Both the position numbers and the translations under genes were made by a program. Below the pieces are notes generated by a model. The model worked only from the letters and a program-made list of their open reading frames with translations. It made no database searches and had not been told where the DNA came from. DNA of 15,664 bases from Acanthamoeba lenticulata (lineage: Eukaryota > Discosea > Longamoebia > Acanthamoebidae): assembly GCA_002179805.1 (NCBI GenBank), contig NAVB01001962.1, forward strand, positions 1 through 15,664. Reading direction: 5' to 3'. Shown piece after piece: positions 1 through 9,668 of the stretch. The number at the start of each line of letters is the position of its first letter. Position 1 is the first letter of the stretch.

Positions 1-1142
1 AATTCTGAATGTCAAGAGGTCTTGATGAAGTTGGCCACGAGAGATGAGAGACCTCGCGCCGGATGGAGACCGGGATGCCGCGCCGGACGAGCAGCTTGAG
101 CGTCAGCGACGTCTTGTTGAGGCGGTTCTTGTTCTTGGCCAGGTAGGCTGCACATATTCATACGCGTCAATAACATTGCATAAATTCTAAAGCTTCTTTG
201 GTATTTGTGGAGAGGCAGACCTTTCCACTCGCGGATCTGGTCGTCGATGAGGGGCGCATAGCGGAGGGCGATGGCCTGCTGCTCCTCGGCGTTCTCGTAG
301 GGGAACCCGTACCGGTCCCGCCCTTGCAAGGGCGGCTCCGGCTCAGGCTCCGGCTCCGGCTCTGGCGGGGCCTTGGCTTCGGCGCCGTCTTCAAACTCGC
401 CGTCCTCCTCATTGTCGTCATCATCTTCGTACTCGTCCACGACGCCGCAATCAGCCGCCTTGACCGGGCGCGGCGACCGCGGCGGCCGCGGCGGCCGGAG
501 CTGCGGCCGGCTGGCAAGCTGTCGCTCGTCGGGACCGCCGTCGGTGTCACCAGCGATGACGATCGACCCGGGTCGGCCACGGCCGCCGCGGCCGGCACTG
601 GCACCGACGCCGCTGGTGGTACTGACGCCGCCGCTGGCGGCGCTGGTGGCGCCGGTGCCGCCAGAGGTCACGGCGCTGATGGCGGCCGCGACGACGGAGC
701 TGGCCAGCTGGGCGCGCGCCCGTATCGGCGCCGCGGTCGAGGAGACGAAGCTGGTGGCGACGGCGCTGGCATCGTAGCGCACGGACTGGCGGCGCATGAA
801 GGGCTCGTCGCCGGCCAGGGCCTCCTCGCTTGTCCAGTACTCGAGGTAGGTCAGACGGGCCTGCTGCCGCGCGACCGCTTGCTGTTGCTGCCGCCGCTTG
901 CGGCGACCAGACCCGGTCCTGCTTCCCGGAGGAGAAGGCACCACGCTGATCGATACAGATGCAGATGGAGTTGATGAAGAGGAAGATGACGGCGTGGTTG
1001 CAGCGGGGAGCCCAGTGGCCGAGGAAAGGGCGGGCAATAAATGGCGCGTGGGAGATGATGAAGCAGGAGGGGAGACGACCGTAGAGGCGGTAGCGGCCGC
1101 CAATTCGTTGAGCAGGGCATCGATTTCAATGAAATCGGCCAT
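1..1142 (-). CDS. TBC-domain (Rab GTPase-activating) protein, 5' part, cut by the window edge
   Basis: Likely a GTPase-activating protein for Rab-type small GTPases in membrane traffic. Exon 1 is 1142-221 and exon 2 is 147-53, joined by a GT-AG intron at 148-220. The rest lies beyond the left edge; the donor at 52 leaves an open phase-0 junction. The first 230 or so residues are Ser/Ala/Gly-rich low complexity with a basic patch. An acidic stretch (about 234-255), a Pro-Glu repeat (about 260-272) and DRYGF (about 277) follow. The splice then creates EWKAYLAKNKNR and LLVRRGIPVSIRRE (to residue 339), which matches the start of a TBC domain (R-x-GIP-x-x-x-R). The catalytic Arg and Gln fingers would lie outside the window, so activity cannot be judged. 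I chose the ATG at 1142 because MADFIEIDALLNEL reads as a natural N-terminus. An in-frame ATG at 1217, with a stop just upstream, would add 25 residues. Confidence 0.72.
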
Positions 1143-1347
1143 TACCCCAGCCAGACAATCGCTCCACAGATGCACAGGGGAAGAAGAAGTCCTTGCGTCC
1201 CCAAGCTGCCGGTTCATCACAAGTATCGTCTAACCGCAACCTGGCCCACAATCAAAATTATTTTTATTAAATTTGAGCCGTCACCAACTACTCCGGTGAA
1301 GGCACATTCTTGTTTGTGTTGGTTGATTGGACAACAAAGGTGTTTCA
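1143..1347. other. Intergenic gap between phytochelatin synthase end and TBC gene start
   Basis: This 205-bp gap between two minus-strand genes must hold both the 3' end of the phytochelatin synthase transcript and the start of the TBC transcript. It has an A+T-rich patch at about 1250-1275 that contains a minus-strand AATAAA. No clear TATA box was seen for the TBC gene. If its true start is the ATG at 1217, part of this gap is coding. Confidence 0.5.
1263..1268 (-). terminator. Polyadenylation signal of the phytochelatin synthase gene
   Basis: A perfect AATAAA on the minus strand, in an A+T-rich patch that stands out from the GC-rich surroundings. It lies about 80 nt downstream of the stop codon of the phytochelatin synthase gene. 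The role is inferred from motif and position. Confidence 0.5.
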
Positions 1348-2622
1348 TCACGCAGAGCGCAAGCTTGCCTGGCCGAGGCTCGTGCTGTCGGACGGCAGCG
1401 ACACGACAAGATAGCCGCGCGCCCGCTCCGACCAGCTGTCGATCCGGCAGAGCAGCGGGACGAGGTCGTGCACGGACAGCCAGTGCGGCGTCGTTCGATG
1501 GCTGTTCCCAACATCGTCATCATCGCCATCATCATCACCACATCATCAAGGCTGTGAGCAAGGAGCAAGGACGCCCCATTTGTGGAGTGGTACCTGGCCA
1601 CGTCGAGCAGCAGCACCATCTGCCGCTCTGGGTGAAAGGCCGCAAGCGGGGACACGTGGCCGCCTCGGTGGTCCTCGAACTGCCGCCACAGGTTGACCAC
1701 CAGACAGGAGCGTCCTCGTGATGATGACCCTTGTCCTCCTCCCAAAGAGGCCGGACTCGGCTCAAACACAGCTCGGATGTCGTCCCGCAGCCAGCGCGAG
1801 ACCTTCTCCGGGTTTGTCGACGAGCGCAGCGTCACATGGGCGCCCGCCCGCTCAAACAGATGCGCCACCTGCGTCAGGTACAGGCCTGCGCGGAGGAGAT
1901 GAGTCCCTGTGATGCTGAAAGAGAGAGAGAGAGAGAGAGAGAGACGCAAAGACCCTTGTGCATGTCCTTCTCCCGCTTGTGGAGGTGCCGCATCACGACG
2001 TCACGAAACAGGTTGTCCTGCGTTATCCGCTCAGGCATCGACCGTCGATGGCCAATGTCGTTTTCGACAGGCCGCCAGGCCAGAATCTCTTCGCCAGTTG
2101 ACGATGACTGCTCGCCGCCGTCCAGGGACTCGCTTGTGCGTCGCTTCTTGTTCAACGATTGGCGCAGGGACGCTTCGAGGCCGTCCTCCGCAGTCCTGTC
2201 GAGGTCCTCTACAGCGTCTTCTTGCGGGTCCGCAGCAAACCGGAGCGCGTTGAGGACGATGGCGCACGAGGCCAGCGCGCAGTAGGAACCGCGACGCTGG
2301 CCCTCGAAGTGGGGCTGCAGCCACGCGTGCTGGCTCCACCCGGCACGTTCTGGCCCAAGCAGCTTGCAGGTCAGTCAACTTTCAGGCTCGGGGCAATCCC
2401 AAGGACCGCACCTGATTCAGTCAACAGCTGCTGGCCTGCCTCGTCACGAAGCATGACGACGGCAGTCGCATAGTCCAGGTCTGTTTCAGCGCCCCCCGCA
2501 AAATACCAAATAATAATTGAGCCTAGAGGCCTCCAGTCGTGCAAATGCATTTAGGGCAGAGCACCTGTAGCCCGAACAAACCGACGGGGAGGAGTCCAGG
2601 CAAACACACGAGCTTCCGTCAT
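1348..2622 (-). CDS. PCS: Phytochelatin synthase (glutathione gamma-glutamylcysteinyltransferase), bacterial-like short type
   Basis: A papain-fold transpeptidase family that moves gamma-Glu-Cys units between glutathione molecules to make metal-binding phytochelatins; bacterial relatives mostly just hydrolyse glutathione. Five exons: 2622-2565, 2480-2412, 2349-1954, 1885-1594 and 1501-1348. The frame stays open across all four GT-AG introns and ends in tandem stops, giving about 322 aa. Family motifs in order: GQQLLTESE near residue 36, GSYCALAS with nucleophile Cys66, ITQDNLF at 151-157, KGLYLTQVAHLF at 174-185, GGHVSPLAAF with His251, LLLDVA with Asp269, then PHWLSVHDL and RARGYLVVS. The 18-residue His-Asp spacing equals that of Arabidopsis PCS1 (His162, Asp180). 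The TQDNLF motif and the lack of a Cys-rich C-terminal half point to the bacterial-like type. A charged insertion fills about residues 79-150. Exon 1 is the least certain; without it an ATG at 2454 would start the protein. Confidence 0.85.
1512..1549. repeat. Imperfect CAT/ATC trinucleotide tract in an intron
   Basis: A run of cat, atc and cac triplets inside the last intron (1502-1593) of the phytochelatin synthase gene, next to the 3' splice site. It is non-coding under the exon model given for that gene. Confidence 0.6.
1921..1944. repeat. (GA)12 microsatellite, intronic polypyrimidine tract
   Basis: Twelve GA units on the plus strand, read as CT on the coding strand. It lies inside the third intron (1886-1953) of the phytochelatin synthase gene and so forms a pyrimidine tract upstream of the acceptor. 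Length variation here would alter the intron only. Confidence 0.85.
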
Positions 2623-2691
2623 GGGCGCGGTGTGTGCAAACGAGGAACCTTTTTCCAACTTTTTCTGAAGCGTTAATTTAATTTTTTCAGT

Positions 2692-2697
2692 TTTATT
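2692..2697 (-). terminator. Polyadenylation signal of the receptor kinase-cyclase gene
   Basis: A perfect minus-strand AATAAA 24 nt downstream of the receptor's TAA stop, in an A+T-rich stretch (about 2650-2720). The phytochelatin synthase start lies only 70 bp further on, so that gene's promoter must overlap the receptor's 3' end. Confidence 0.65.
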
Positions 2698-2721
2698 CTT
2701 GTCTGGTACAAAAACATAAGA

Positions 2722-5700
2722 TTACGGCTTGCCAGCAACGCCGTCGTCATCGACCTGGCGCTCGAGGAAGGAGACCACGCTGACAAGGTCCGGCCGCTTG
2801 GCCGGGTTGGCGTGCCACGCCTTGGACATCAGCGCCCGGTAGTCGGCCGGAAGGTCGCTCGGGATCTGCGGCCGGCGGCCCTCCAGCACGTCCAAGGAGA
2901 CGCCCATGAAGTTGCGCCCGGCGAAGGGCTCCTTACGCGTGGCCACCTGCCACATGATGATGCCAAACGAGAACACGTCGGCGCGCTCCGTGTACGTCCG
3001 CTCTCCTCTGATGATTTCCGGCGCTGTGTCGGGGACAAGCAAAATGTCAGCAAAAAATGAAGTAAAAAATGAAAGAAAACGAAAAACGACAAAGAGCGAA
3101 GCCTGCGTACCGGTCCAGCAGGGGGTGCCGCAGCGCGTCATGGTGGCGTTCTCCTCCTTGATGCGCGCAAAGCCAAAGTCGGCCACCTTGACGTTCCAGT
3201 TCTCGTCGACGAGCAGGTTCGAGGGCTTGAGGTCGCGGTGGATGATCTCGAGCGAGTGGAGGTAGGCCACGCCCAGCGCGGCCCCGCGGAGAAGGCGCAT
3301 CTTGAGGTCCCACGAGAGCTTGATCGTGTGGTCGATCAGGATGTCGTGGAGCGAGCCGCGCTTCATGAACTCGGTCACGATAGCCAGGTTGGGCTTCTTC
3401 ACGCAGGCGCCAATGAAAAGGACGATGTTGGGGTGCTGCAGCTCCGAGAGGAAGGCCATCTCGGCGCGGAACTCGAGCATGCGCCGCTCGTCGAGCTTCT
3501 GCTTGATGAACCGCTTCACGGCCACGTCGACGCCCTTCCAGCGGCCGCGGTAGACCACGCCATAGGACCCGAGGCCGATCTGCTTGCCCAGCTGGATCTC
3601 GCCAAAGTTGATGATCCAGCGGCACAGGTTGGCCGAGGTGAGGAAGGTGTCCTCCTTGAACATCATGCCCTCGCCGACGGCCGTCAGCAGCTGCTCGTTG
3701 CCCTTGCCGTGCTCATCGTCCTGCCCGCGCGGGGTGTTGTCCCCGTCGTTGTCCTCATCATCGTCTTCCACCTCACCGTCGGCCATAGTCACGCCGCCGA
3801 AGAAGCGGGCCTGCAGGTCCTCGACCCTCAACTCGTACAGCTTGGCTCCTGCGCATGGTCGTTGCTGACGTCAGCACAGCCCAACAGCGGAGTGGGGGAG
3901 TGATGGGCGTACCCTTGGGCGCATCGGGCATCTCAAACTTGCCCAGGCAGGCGAGGCGCGCGCACAGGCTGCTGGCGACCTCGTTGGTCGGGGCGGCGTC
4001 GCCCTCAGTGGTCGACGAGGCGGTGGCGACCAGGCTGGCGTGGACGGTGCTGCTCAGCACGATCTGGCCGCCGTGGGTCATGGCCGTGATGCGCGCCGCC
4101 GTGTTGACCACCGGCCCGATGTACTCGATGCGCCTCGTCATCGGGTCGCGCACCGGCCGGGCCGGCCCAGAGTGGACGCCCATGCGGACGCGCAGGCCCT
4201 TAAACAGGACCCGGTTGTCCTTGTCGGCCCACTCCTCGGCGGCACCCGGGTGCTCGAGCAGGGCCTCGGGCCATTCGATCTCGAGCAGCGCGCGCTGGAC
4301 GTCGCAGCACCAGGCCAGCGCGTCGGCGGCGTGCTGGAAGGCCATGCAGAAGGAGCCCTCGCCCGAGTTGCGGTCGCGCAGGAAGGCCACTTCGTAGCCG
4401 CGGTGCTGCTGGAGCGCGGTACGCAGGCACTCGTTGTGGAGGAGCGTCGCGTCGCGCATGGCCACGGCGTTGAACTCCCAGAGCGAGGCGGCGCGCGTGA
4501 TGTCCGAGAACACGATCGTGACGTCGCCCTCCGGCGGGCGCATGCCGACGGTGCCAGCGGCATTAGTGTTGCGTTCGGCCGAGCGATTCGAGCCCGACGA
4601 GGAGGTCGAGCCGCCGGAGGCCGGCGTGTCGGTGCTGGACCAAGAGCCGGTGGAGAGATACTTCTTGGCCGCTCCGCCGGAGCCGGAGGACGAGGTCGAC
4701 GTGTGGGACGTGGCGGTAATCGAGTAGCCGCCACCGACCGAGGAGTCGCCGTTGATCGCCGACAGGCGAGTCATGATCTCGAGGAAGGTCGGGCGCACGG
4801 TCGGGTCCTGGTGCCAGCACGTGGTCATCAGGTCCTCCCACTCGGGGCCGCCCTCGGAATTCAGGGGTACGACCGGACGCAGGCCGTCACGAATCACAGC
4901 CACGGCCACAGCCGCCGGACTGCATGTCGACAAGGGGAATGAAGTCAGGATAGAACTCAACAAAGAACGAACGAAGCGAAGAAAGAAATGCGACGGGGAG
5001 GGAAAAGGGAACCTGAGGCCGAGGTAGGGATCGCATCGAGTGAGAAGCTCCCACATGATGATACCGAAGCTGTAGACATCGGCAAGGATGAGATCAGCAT
5101 CGTGCGACTCGTTCAGGACCTCGGGCGCGGTCCAGTGCAGACTGCCCACGATCTCTTTCCCGGCGCCGGTCCGCTTGATCTCCTCCTTGAAGCGGGTGAG
5201 ACCAAAATCGGAGACCTTGAGGTTCCACTTGTTGTCGAGCAGCAGGTTGAGCGACTTGAGGTCGCGATGCACGATGCCCGACGAGTGCAAAAAGTGCATG
5301 CCCTTGGAGGCCTGATAGGCCATCTTGACCTTGAGCGCCTGCGGGATGTCCGGCACGAGCTCGTTGTGAAGCAACTGTTATGACAAATGTTGGTCGTTTA
5401 CTACCAATTGCCACAAGCCACGTCAGCAGCAACAACAACAACGTACGTCGTGCAAGGAGCCGAGGGTCATGAATTCCATGACTGTGTTGCGAGGAGGCGC
5501 AGCGCGTGGACCATGTCAGAACAGACATTGACGCAAGACCGAGGCTAGGGTGCGGGTCGGTACCGATGCACATGTTGGGGGCCTTGGTCGAGGCCGCCAT
5601 GAAGAGGACCACGTTCGGATGGCGCAGGGCGGTCATGACGCGGACCTCGTCCTTGAAGCTGCGCTCCATGTCCTTGGTGAGCTTGTTGTTCCCGCCGGCG

Positions 5701-8700
5701 GCCGCGGCGATGACCTTGACGGCCACCTCCGTGCCCTTCCACGTGGCGCGGTAGACCTGGCCGAAGCCGCCGCTGGCCAGCTGCTCGCTGAGCTCGAGCT
5801 CTTCGTAGCGGATCTCCCAGTCGTACCGGTCCCGCCGCCGGTGCCGCGCGAGGAACACGATGAGCCCCACCAGCAGCAGGAGCAGGCACAGGAACAGGGC
5901 CGACACCGGCAGCACCGTCGCTGCATCAAGCCAAGACAAGGCCGTCAGAGATCAAACGACGACAACAACAATCATCATGAAGGTGGGGATGACGATGACG
6001 GTACCCACGACGATGGTGGCCGTGTCAGAGGACGAGGACGAGACGATTTCCTCGCAGTACTGGCCCGTGCGGTTCGACGGGCATGAGCAGACGCCGCTGT
6101 TGCAGACGCCCACCCCGGAGCACAGCTGCTCGCCGTCTTCGTTGATGCACCCGGAGAGGATGCTCACGGCCTTGCCCTCGCAGGTGACCGACTTCATCTG
6201 GCGCAGGAAGTAGCGCTGCAGCACCGAAGCCTCGGTCGCGAGCACGAAGCCTTGCCTGCACGCAACATGAAAAGAGGAGCAGGGCCGAGAGTTAGTTTGG
6301 GGGCGCCGTCAGGGGACGCTTAAGAGGGCGGTCGTGCTTGTTGGCGATGGTCTTGGCGTCGTTGTTGAGCTGAGTCCAGCGGAAAAAGTCGAACATGGCC
6401 ACCGCATCGTCGCAGTCCATCAGGTTGTTCCGCCGGTACACAATCGAGGCGAACGTAGCCAGCGGCCAGCTGGCCTCGCCCTCGCCTGATTGTCGACAAT
6501 CAGATGACGTCAGCAGCCCCGTTAGGCTCCTCGACAGAGGAGGAAAACGCACCGTCGACGAGCGAAGTCGGGGTGAGGAAGGAGGACGACGGCGAGTCGC
6601 TGACGGCCCGCGAAATCTGGGTGTGGGCGTCAGAGGAATTGGCGGCGGCATTGCTGAAGTCGGCGGCAGCCGAGTAGTCGTTGACGGCGCTCCGCAGGGC
6701 GGTCAGCGATGGTTCGACGACATTGTCGGCTCGGTTGTTCAGCGACGCCACGCCCAAGGTCCGCGCCTGTGCAAGACCCGACCATGTCCCCCGTTAGGTG
6801 CGGCGTTCAGGGTCGGGGGGGGGGAGGCGTCGCCGTGGGCACCTGACGAATGTCATAGAGCGGCCCGAAGCCGAGCGAGTACGCCGTCGTCAATTTGCTG
6901 ATGAAGTCGTCCTCGTCCGTCGCGTATGTCGCATTCAGCATTTGCCAGGGCGCACCACCAGCAGCAGCCTACAAATTTCGTAAAAACATTTCGTAAATAA
7001 ATATGAAGAAGCTTGAAAGAGAAATAGAAAAGAGGAGAGAAAGAAAGAAGAAAAAACAGGACATACGGCAGCCGATTTCCACCAGGAGACGGTAACTTCG
7101 AGCCAGGCGTTGACGGTCTCCATAACGTTGGTCACGTTCTCGAAGACGAAATTGATGCGCTTCGCCGGGAGGAGGGACGCCACGTCTTGGTTGATAGCTT
7201 TGATGCGTGGATCATCCCAGACAGTGATGTTGTCGGTCAGGATCAGGGCGATGATCTCGGCGTTGAGCACGAGAACGTTGGTGGCGTTGAGCTCGGTCAT
7301 GCTGTAGGCCGGGACGAGCGGCAGCGCGGCCAGCGGGAAGACGGTGGCGTCGGGCACGGTGTCGAGCAGGTCGGTGACGTCGACGCTGGCCGGAATGCCA
7401 AAGTTGACGCTCATGCTGGCCAGCTGCGTCTCAGCGGTTTCGGCGGACGTCTGGTAGTACTTGAGCTTGTACTGGTTGGTCGACCACGAGGTGGCCAACG
7501 AGTTGATCAGCGTCAGCTGGCCGCCGGTCCCGACCAGGATCTGCGACGTGAAGGCCTTGTCGCCGTTGCAGTGCACGTTGTTGAGGAGGTTCAGCAGCTG
7601 CTTTCGCAAGCTCACGTCCAGCGGCGCCACCAGGTTGGCCTCGGCCACATCCGAGGCCCTGCATTGATTCGACGCGGCTGACGTTAGCATGCCGCATTGC
7701 AAAGCGAGAAAAAAGGGGAAAGGTAACGACGCACTCGTCATTGGTGTGAATCCAGGCGACAAAGTCGAGGAGCTCGCCCACGTTGGAGCAGTCGTCGACG
7801 GTCTGGTTCTGCCTCATGGCGAAGAAGGTGAGGTAGGCCATGGGCCACGAGTTGGGCCCCGGCGCGTCCAAAATGTCGATACCGAAGTTGTAGTTCTGGT
7901 ATTGTTCCTGGTAGTCGCTCATGGCCGCGTGGAGCGAGTCCACGTTGAGGCTCACCAGCGAGCCGGCCTTGTTGTACAGCCGGGCCATGTTCACGGTCGT
8001 GTTGGCCGTGTTGGACGACGAGGCCGTGAGGCCGCCGGCGTAGTTGAGCCACGTCAGGCTGTTGGCCGTCTTCTGCAGCCACGTGATGCGCGAGGCCGAC
8101 GAGCCGCCCACGCGCACGGCATAGCCCTCGATGGCGCGCGGGAGGAGCGCAAAGGTGCGATTGACGGATGGGCTTCGAAAGGTCTCGTTGAACTCGGGGC
8201 TGAAGCTCTCGAGAGTGAGCTTGAACACCTCGGTGAAGGTGAGCACCTTGGTGGTGTCGTTCGAGTAGCCCAGCTTGATCGGCACCGCCGGCAGCTTGGC
8301 CGCGATGTCGGGGTTGAGCTCCTGGATGGCCGTGTCGTTCCAGTGCGTGATGGACCCGGCCCAGATGGACCCCAGCACCGTCCGGTTCAGGATCTGCAAA
8401 CCACATCAGCATGAAGTGTCACGGACACTTGGTCTCTAGGTAGGTAGGTAGGGAGGCTAGCAGGGACAAACACATCGCCTCGAAGCGATATAAATTACGT
8501 AATATTCCTTGGAATATAATGCAATAAATTAAAGAATAATAGAAAAGTCCGAAGTTGCTGAGGGCAAATTTGGGCTCGGCAGGGCATGCGCGTAAAGAGC
8601 AAAGGGCTGATTGGGTCGTGTGACAGAAGTCGCGCACCAGCGTGGGATCGCTCGAGCTGAGGGAAGGCAGGTTGTAGCCGATGACGATACCCTGGCCGGC

Positions 8701-9239
8701 GAGCGGGAACTGAATGTAGTCCTCATACTGTAGACCACGCTCGGTGGCCACGAAATCCTGGAAGGGAAGGTAGATATTGGACCTCCGGCGTGGCGTCGCG
8801 TTGGCTAGGCGGAGCCAGACGTACCACAGTGCCTCTTTCGTACGAAGATAAAGCTCCGTTGGTACCACTGCCATCATAGGTGACTCTGTCGGGTGGAGTG
8901 GCGCACTCCGTGAGCGGGTGAAAAATGAAGCGGCGACAAAGAACGAAGGCGTTGGGGGCAGAGAAGGACGGACTCGACGACGTCGCGAAAATAGCGGTAG
9001 GCTTCGACCCACACCGAATAGATGGCACCGGACTGTGAGCTTCCGGCACCCTTGAGCTGGACAGTGCTCTTGGCGTTCACTGCATCGAGCCAACATGAGA
9101 TTAAATCAGAAGCAGCAAACAAGTACTTTCAATCCCGGAGGTTTCACGCACCCGCAACTGGAAGAACAATGAGCGCTAGCGCAAAGCAGAACGCTAGCAC
9201 AAATTGGCAGCGAATAGAGCAGGCCTGAGAGCACTTCAT
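2722..9239 (-). CDS. Receptor with two PstS-like modules, EGF-like module, TKL kinase, cyclase-like domain and second TKL kinase
   Basis: A probable cell-surface signalling receptor, about 1721 aa. Exons: 9239-9152, 9079-8974, 8885-8825, 8757-8638, 8393-7735, 7658-7067, 6968-6843, 6766-6553, 6485-6338, 6255-6005, 5920-5564, 5481-5447, 5374-5013, 4919-3913, 3848-3111, 3023-2722 (5166 nt, divisible by 3). Domains: signal peptide 1-29; PstS-like module 1 about 35-340 (LKGAGSS, YDGSGTNGA, SITHWND); module 2 about 380-690; six-Cys EGF-like 741-772; membrane helix about 784-812 followed by basic ARHRRR; kinase 1 about 831-1092 (Lys857, HRD 955-957, DFG 975-977); Ser-rich linker; class III cyclase-like about 1172-1345 (FSDI with Asp1179, VNTAAR 1311-1316); acidic linker; kinase 2 about 1455-1715 (GLGSYG, Lys1487, HRD 1579-1581, DFG 1599-1601). 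Both kinases keep their catalytic residues and resemble the TKL group. The start at 9239 puts the signal peptide first; the frame is open to about 9392. The ninth intron needs a GC donor. Confidence 0.88.
6815..6824. repeat. (G)10 homopolymer inside a receptor intron
   Basis: Ten consecutive G on the plus strand, C on the coding strand, within the intron at 6767-6842. It may act as part of the pyrimidine-rich 3' region of the intron. Such runs are prone to sequencing error, but an error here would not affect the protein. Confidence 0.8.
8394..8637 (-). other. Longest intron of the receptor gene, A+T-rich core
   Basis: At 244 bp this is about three times the length of the other introns here. 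The flanking exons join in phase 0 to fuse DPTL to ILNRTVLG, which restores a continuous PstS-like domain. The middle (about 8485-8540) is strongly A+T-rich and holds a short inverted repeat, atattcc at 8502-8508 and ggaatat at 8511-8517. A run of four-base gtag units lies near 8440. No RNA gene or coding content was recognised in it. Confidence 0.6.
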
Positions 9240-9668
9240 GGTGGACCCTCCTCTCGCGGCCTTGCTCTGTACGGCTTCGGTTGTGACGAGTGGTCTGGGC
9301 AACTTGTCTTGACTACCTCCCCCCCCCCAGCTGTCCGTGCTCCGCACACCCCAACCACCCGGAGAACTGTTAAGCACGTGCTGCTCCCCCAATCGCGATC
9401 CCGTGTTGGGAGCCTTTGGTGACGCCTAAGAAAGCCACAGAACAGCTCAAAATACACTTTTGACGCCGACGTATGTCGGAAATAGCACCAGAAAGGCCGT
9501 GTTAGCGCAACGTCAACAACGGTTTCTGTGCCGCGGCGTATGGTAGCAGCTGACAACGACACGACAGTATTTCTTTCTCTTGCAACCTCATTATTGCCTA
9601 ATTATTGTGAGCTATTCAAGTTGGGCGTATGCTGACCCCGAGGCAAAATTTTTATCAGTTTTTGAACT
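9240..9668. other. Intergenic region, promoter of the receptor gene and 3' flank of the PHD gene
   Basis: A 429-bp gap between two minus-strand genes. It should hold the 3' end of the PHD-finger transcript (right) and the promoter and leader of the receptor (left). Visible items are a C10 run at 9319-9328, a small hairpin (ccgac 9466-9470 with gtcgg 9475-9479) and A+T-rich stretches at about 9590-9660. No perfect AATAAA was found on the minus strand; a GATAAA-like variant lies near 9650. A minus-strand frame is open through the left part up to 9392 and is judged to be leader sequence. Confidence 0.5.

Noticed and set aside
6..52. A complete second intron of the TBC gene, ending at an AG at the left edge
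   Set aside because: The next exon would start with Asn, while the TBC pattern after IRRE calls for a hydrophobic residue and Trp. The true acceptor is more likely beyond the edge.
2412..2454. Phytochelatin synthase starting at the ATG at 2454
   Set aside because: It lacks a complete N-terminus. An upstream exon (2622-2565) joins in phase through a good GT-AG intron and adds 28 residues. It remains the fallback if that exon is not confirmed.
9240..9392. In-frame N-terminal extension of the receptor up to 9392
   Set aside because: The added residues are Gly/Ser/Arg-rich and would bury the clear signal peptide that begins at the ATG at 9239.
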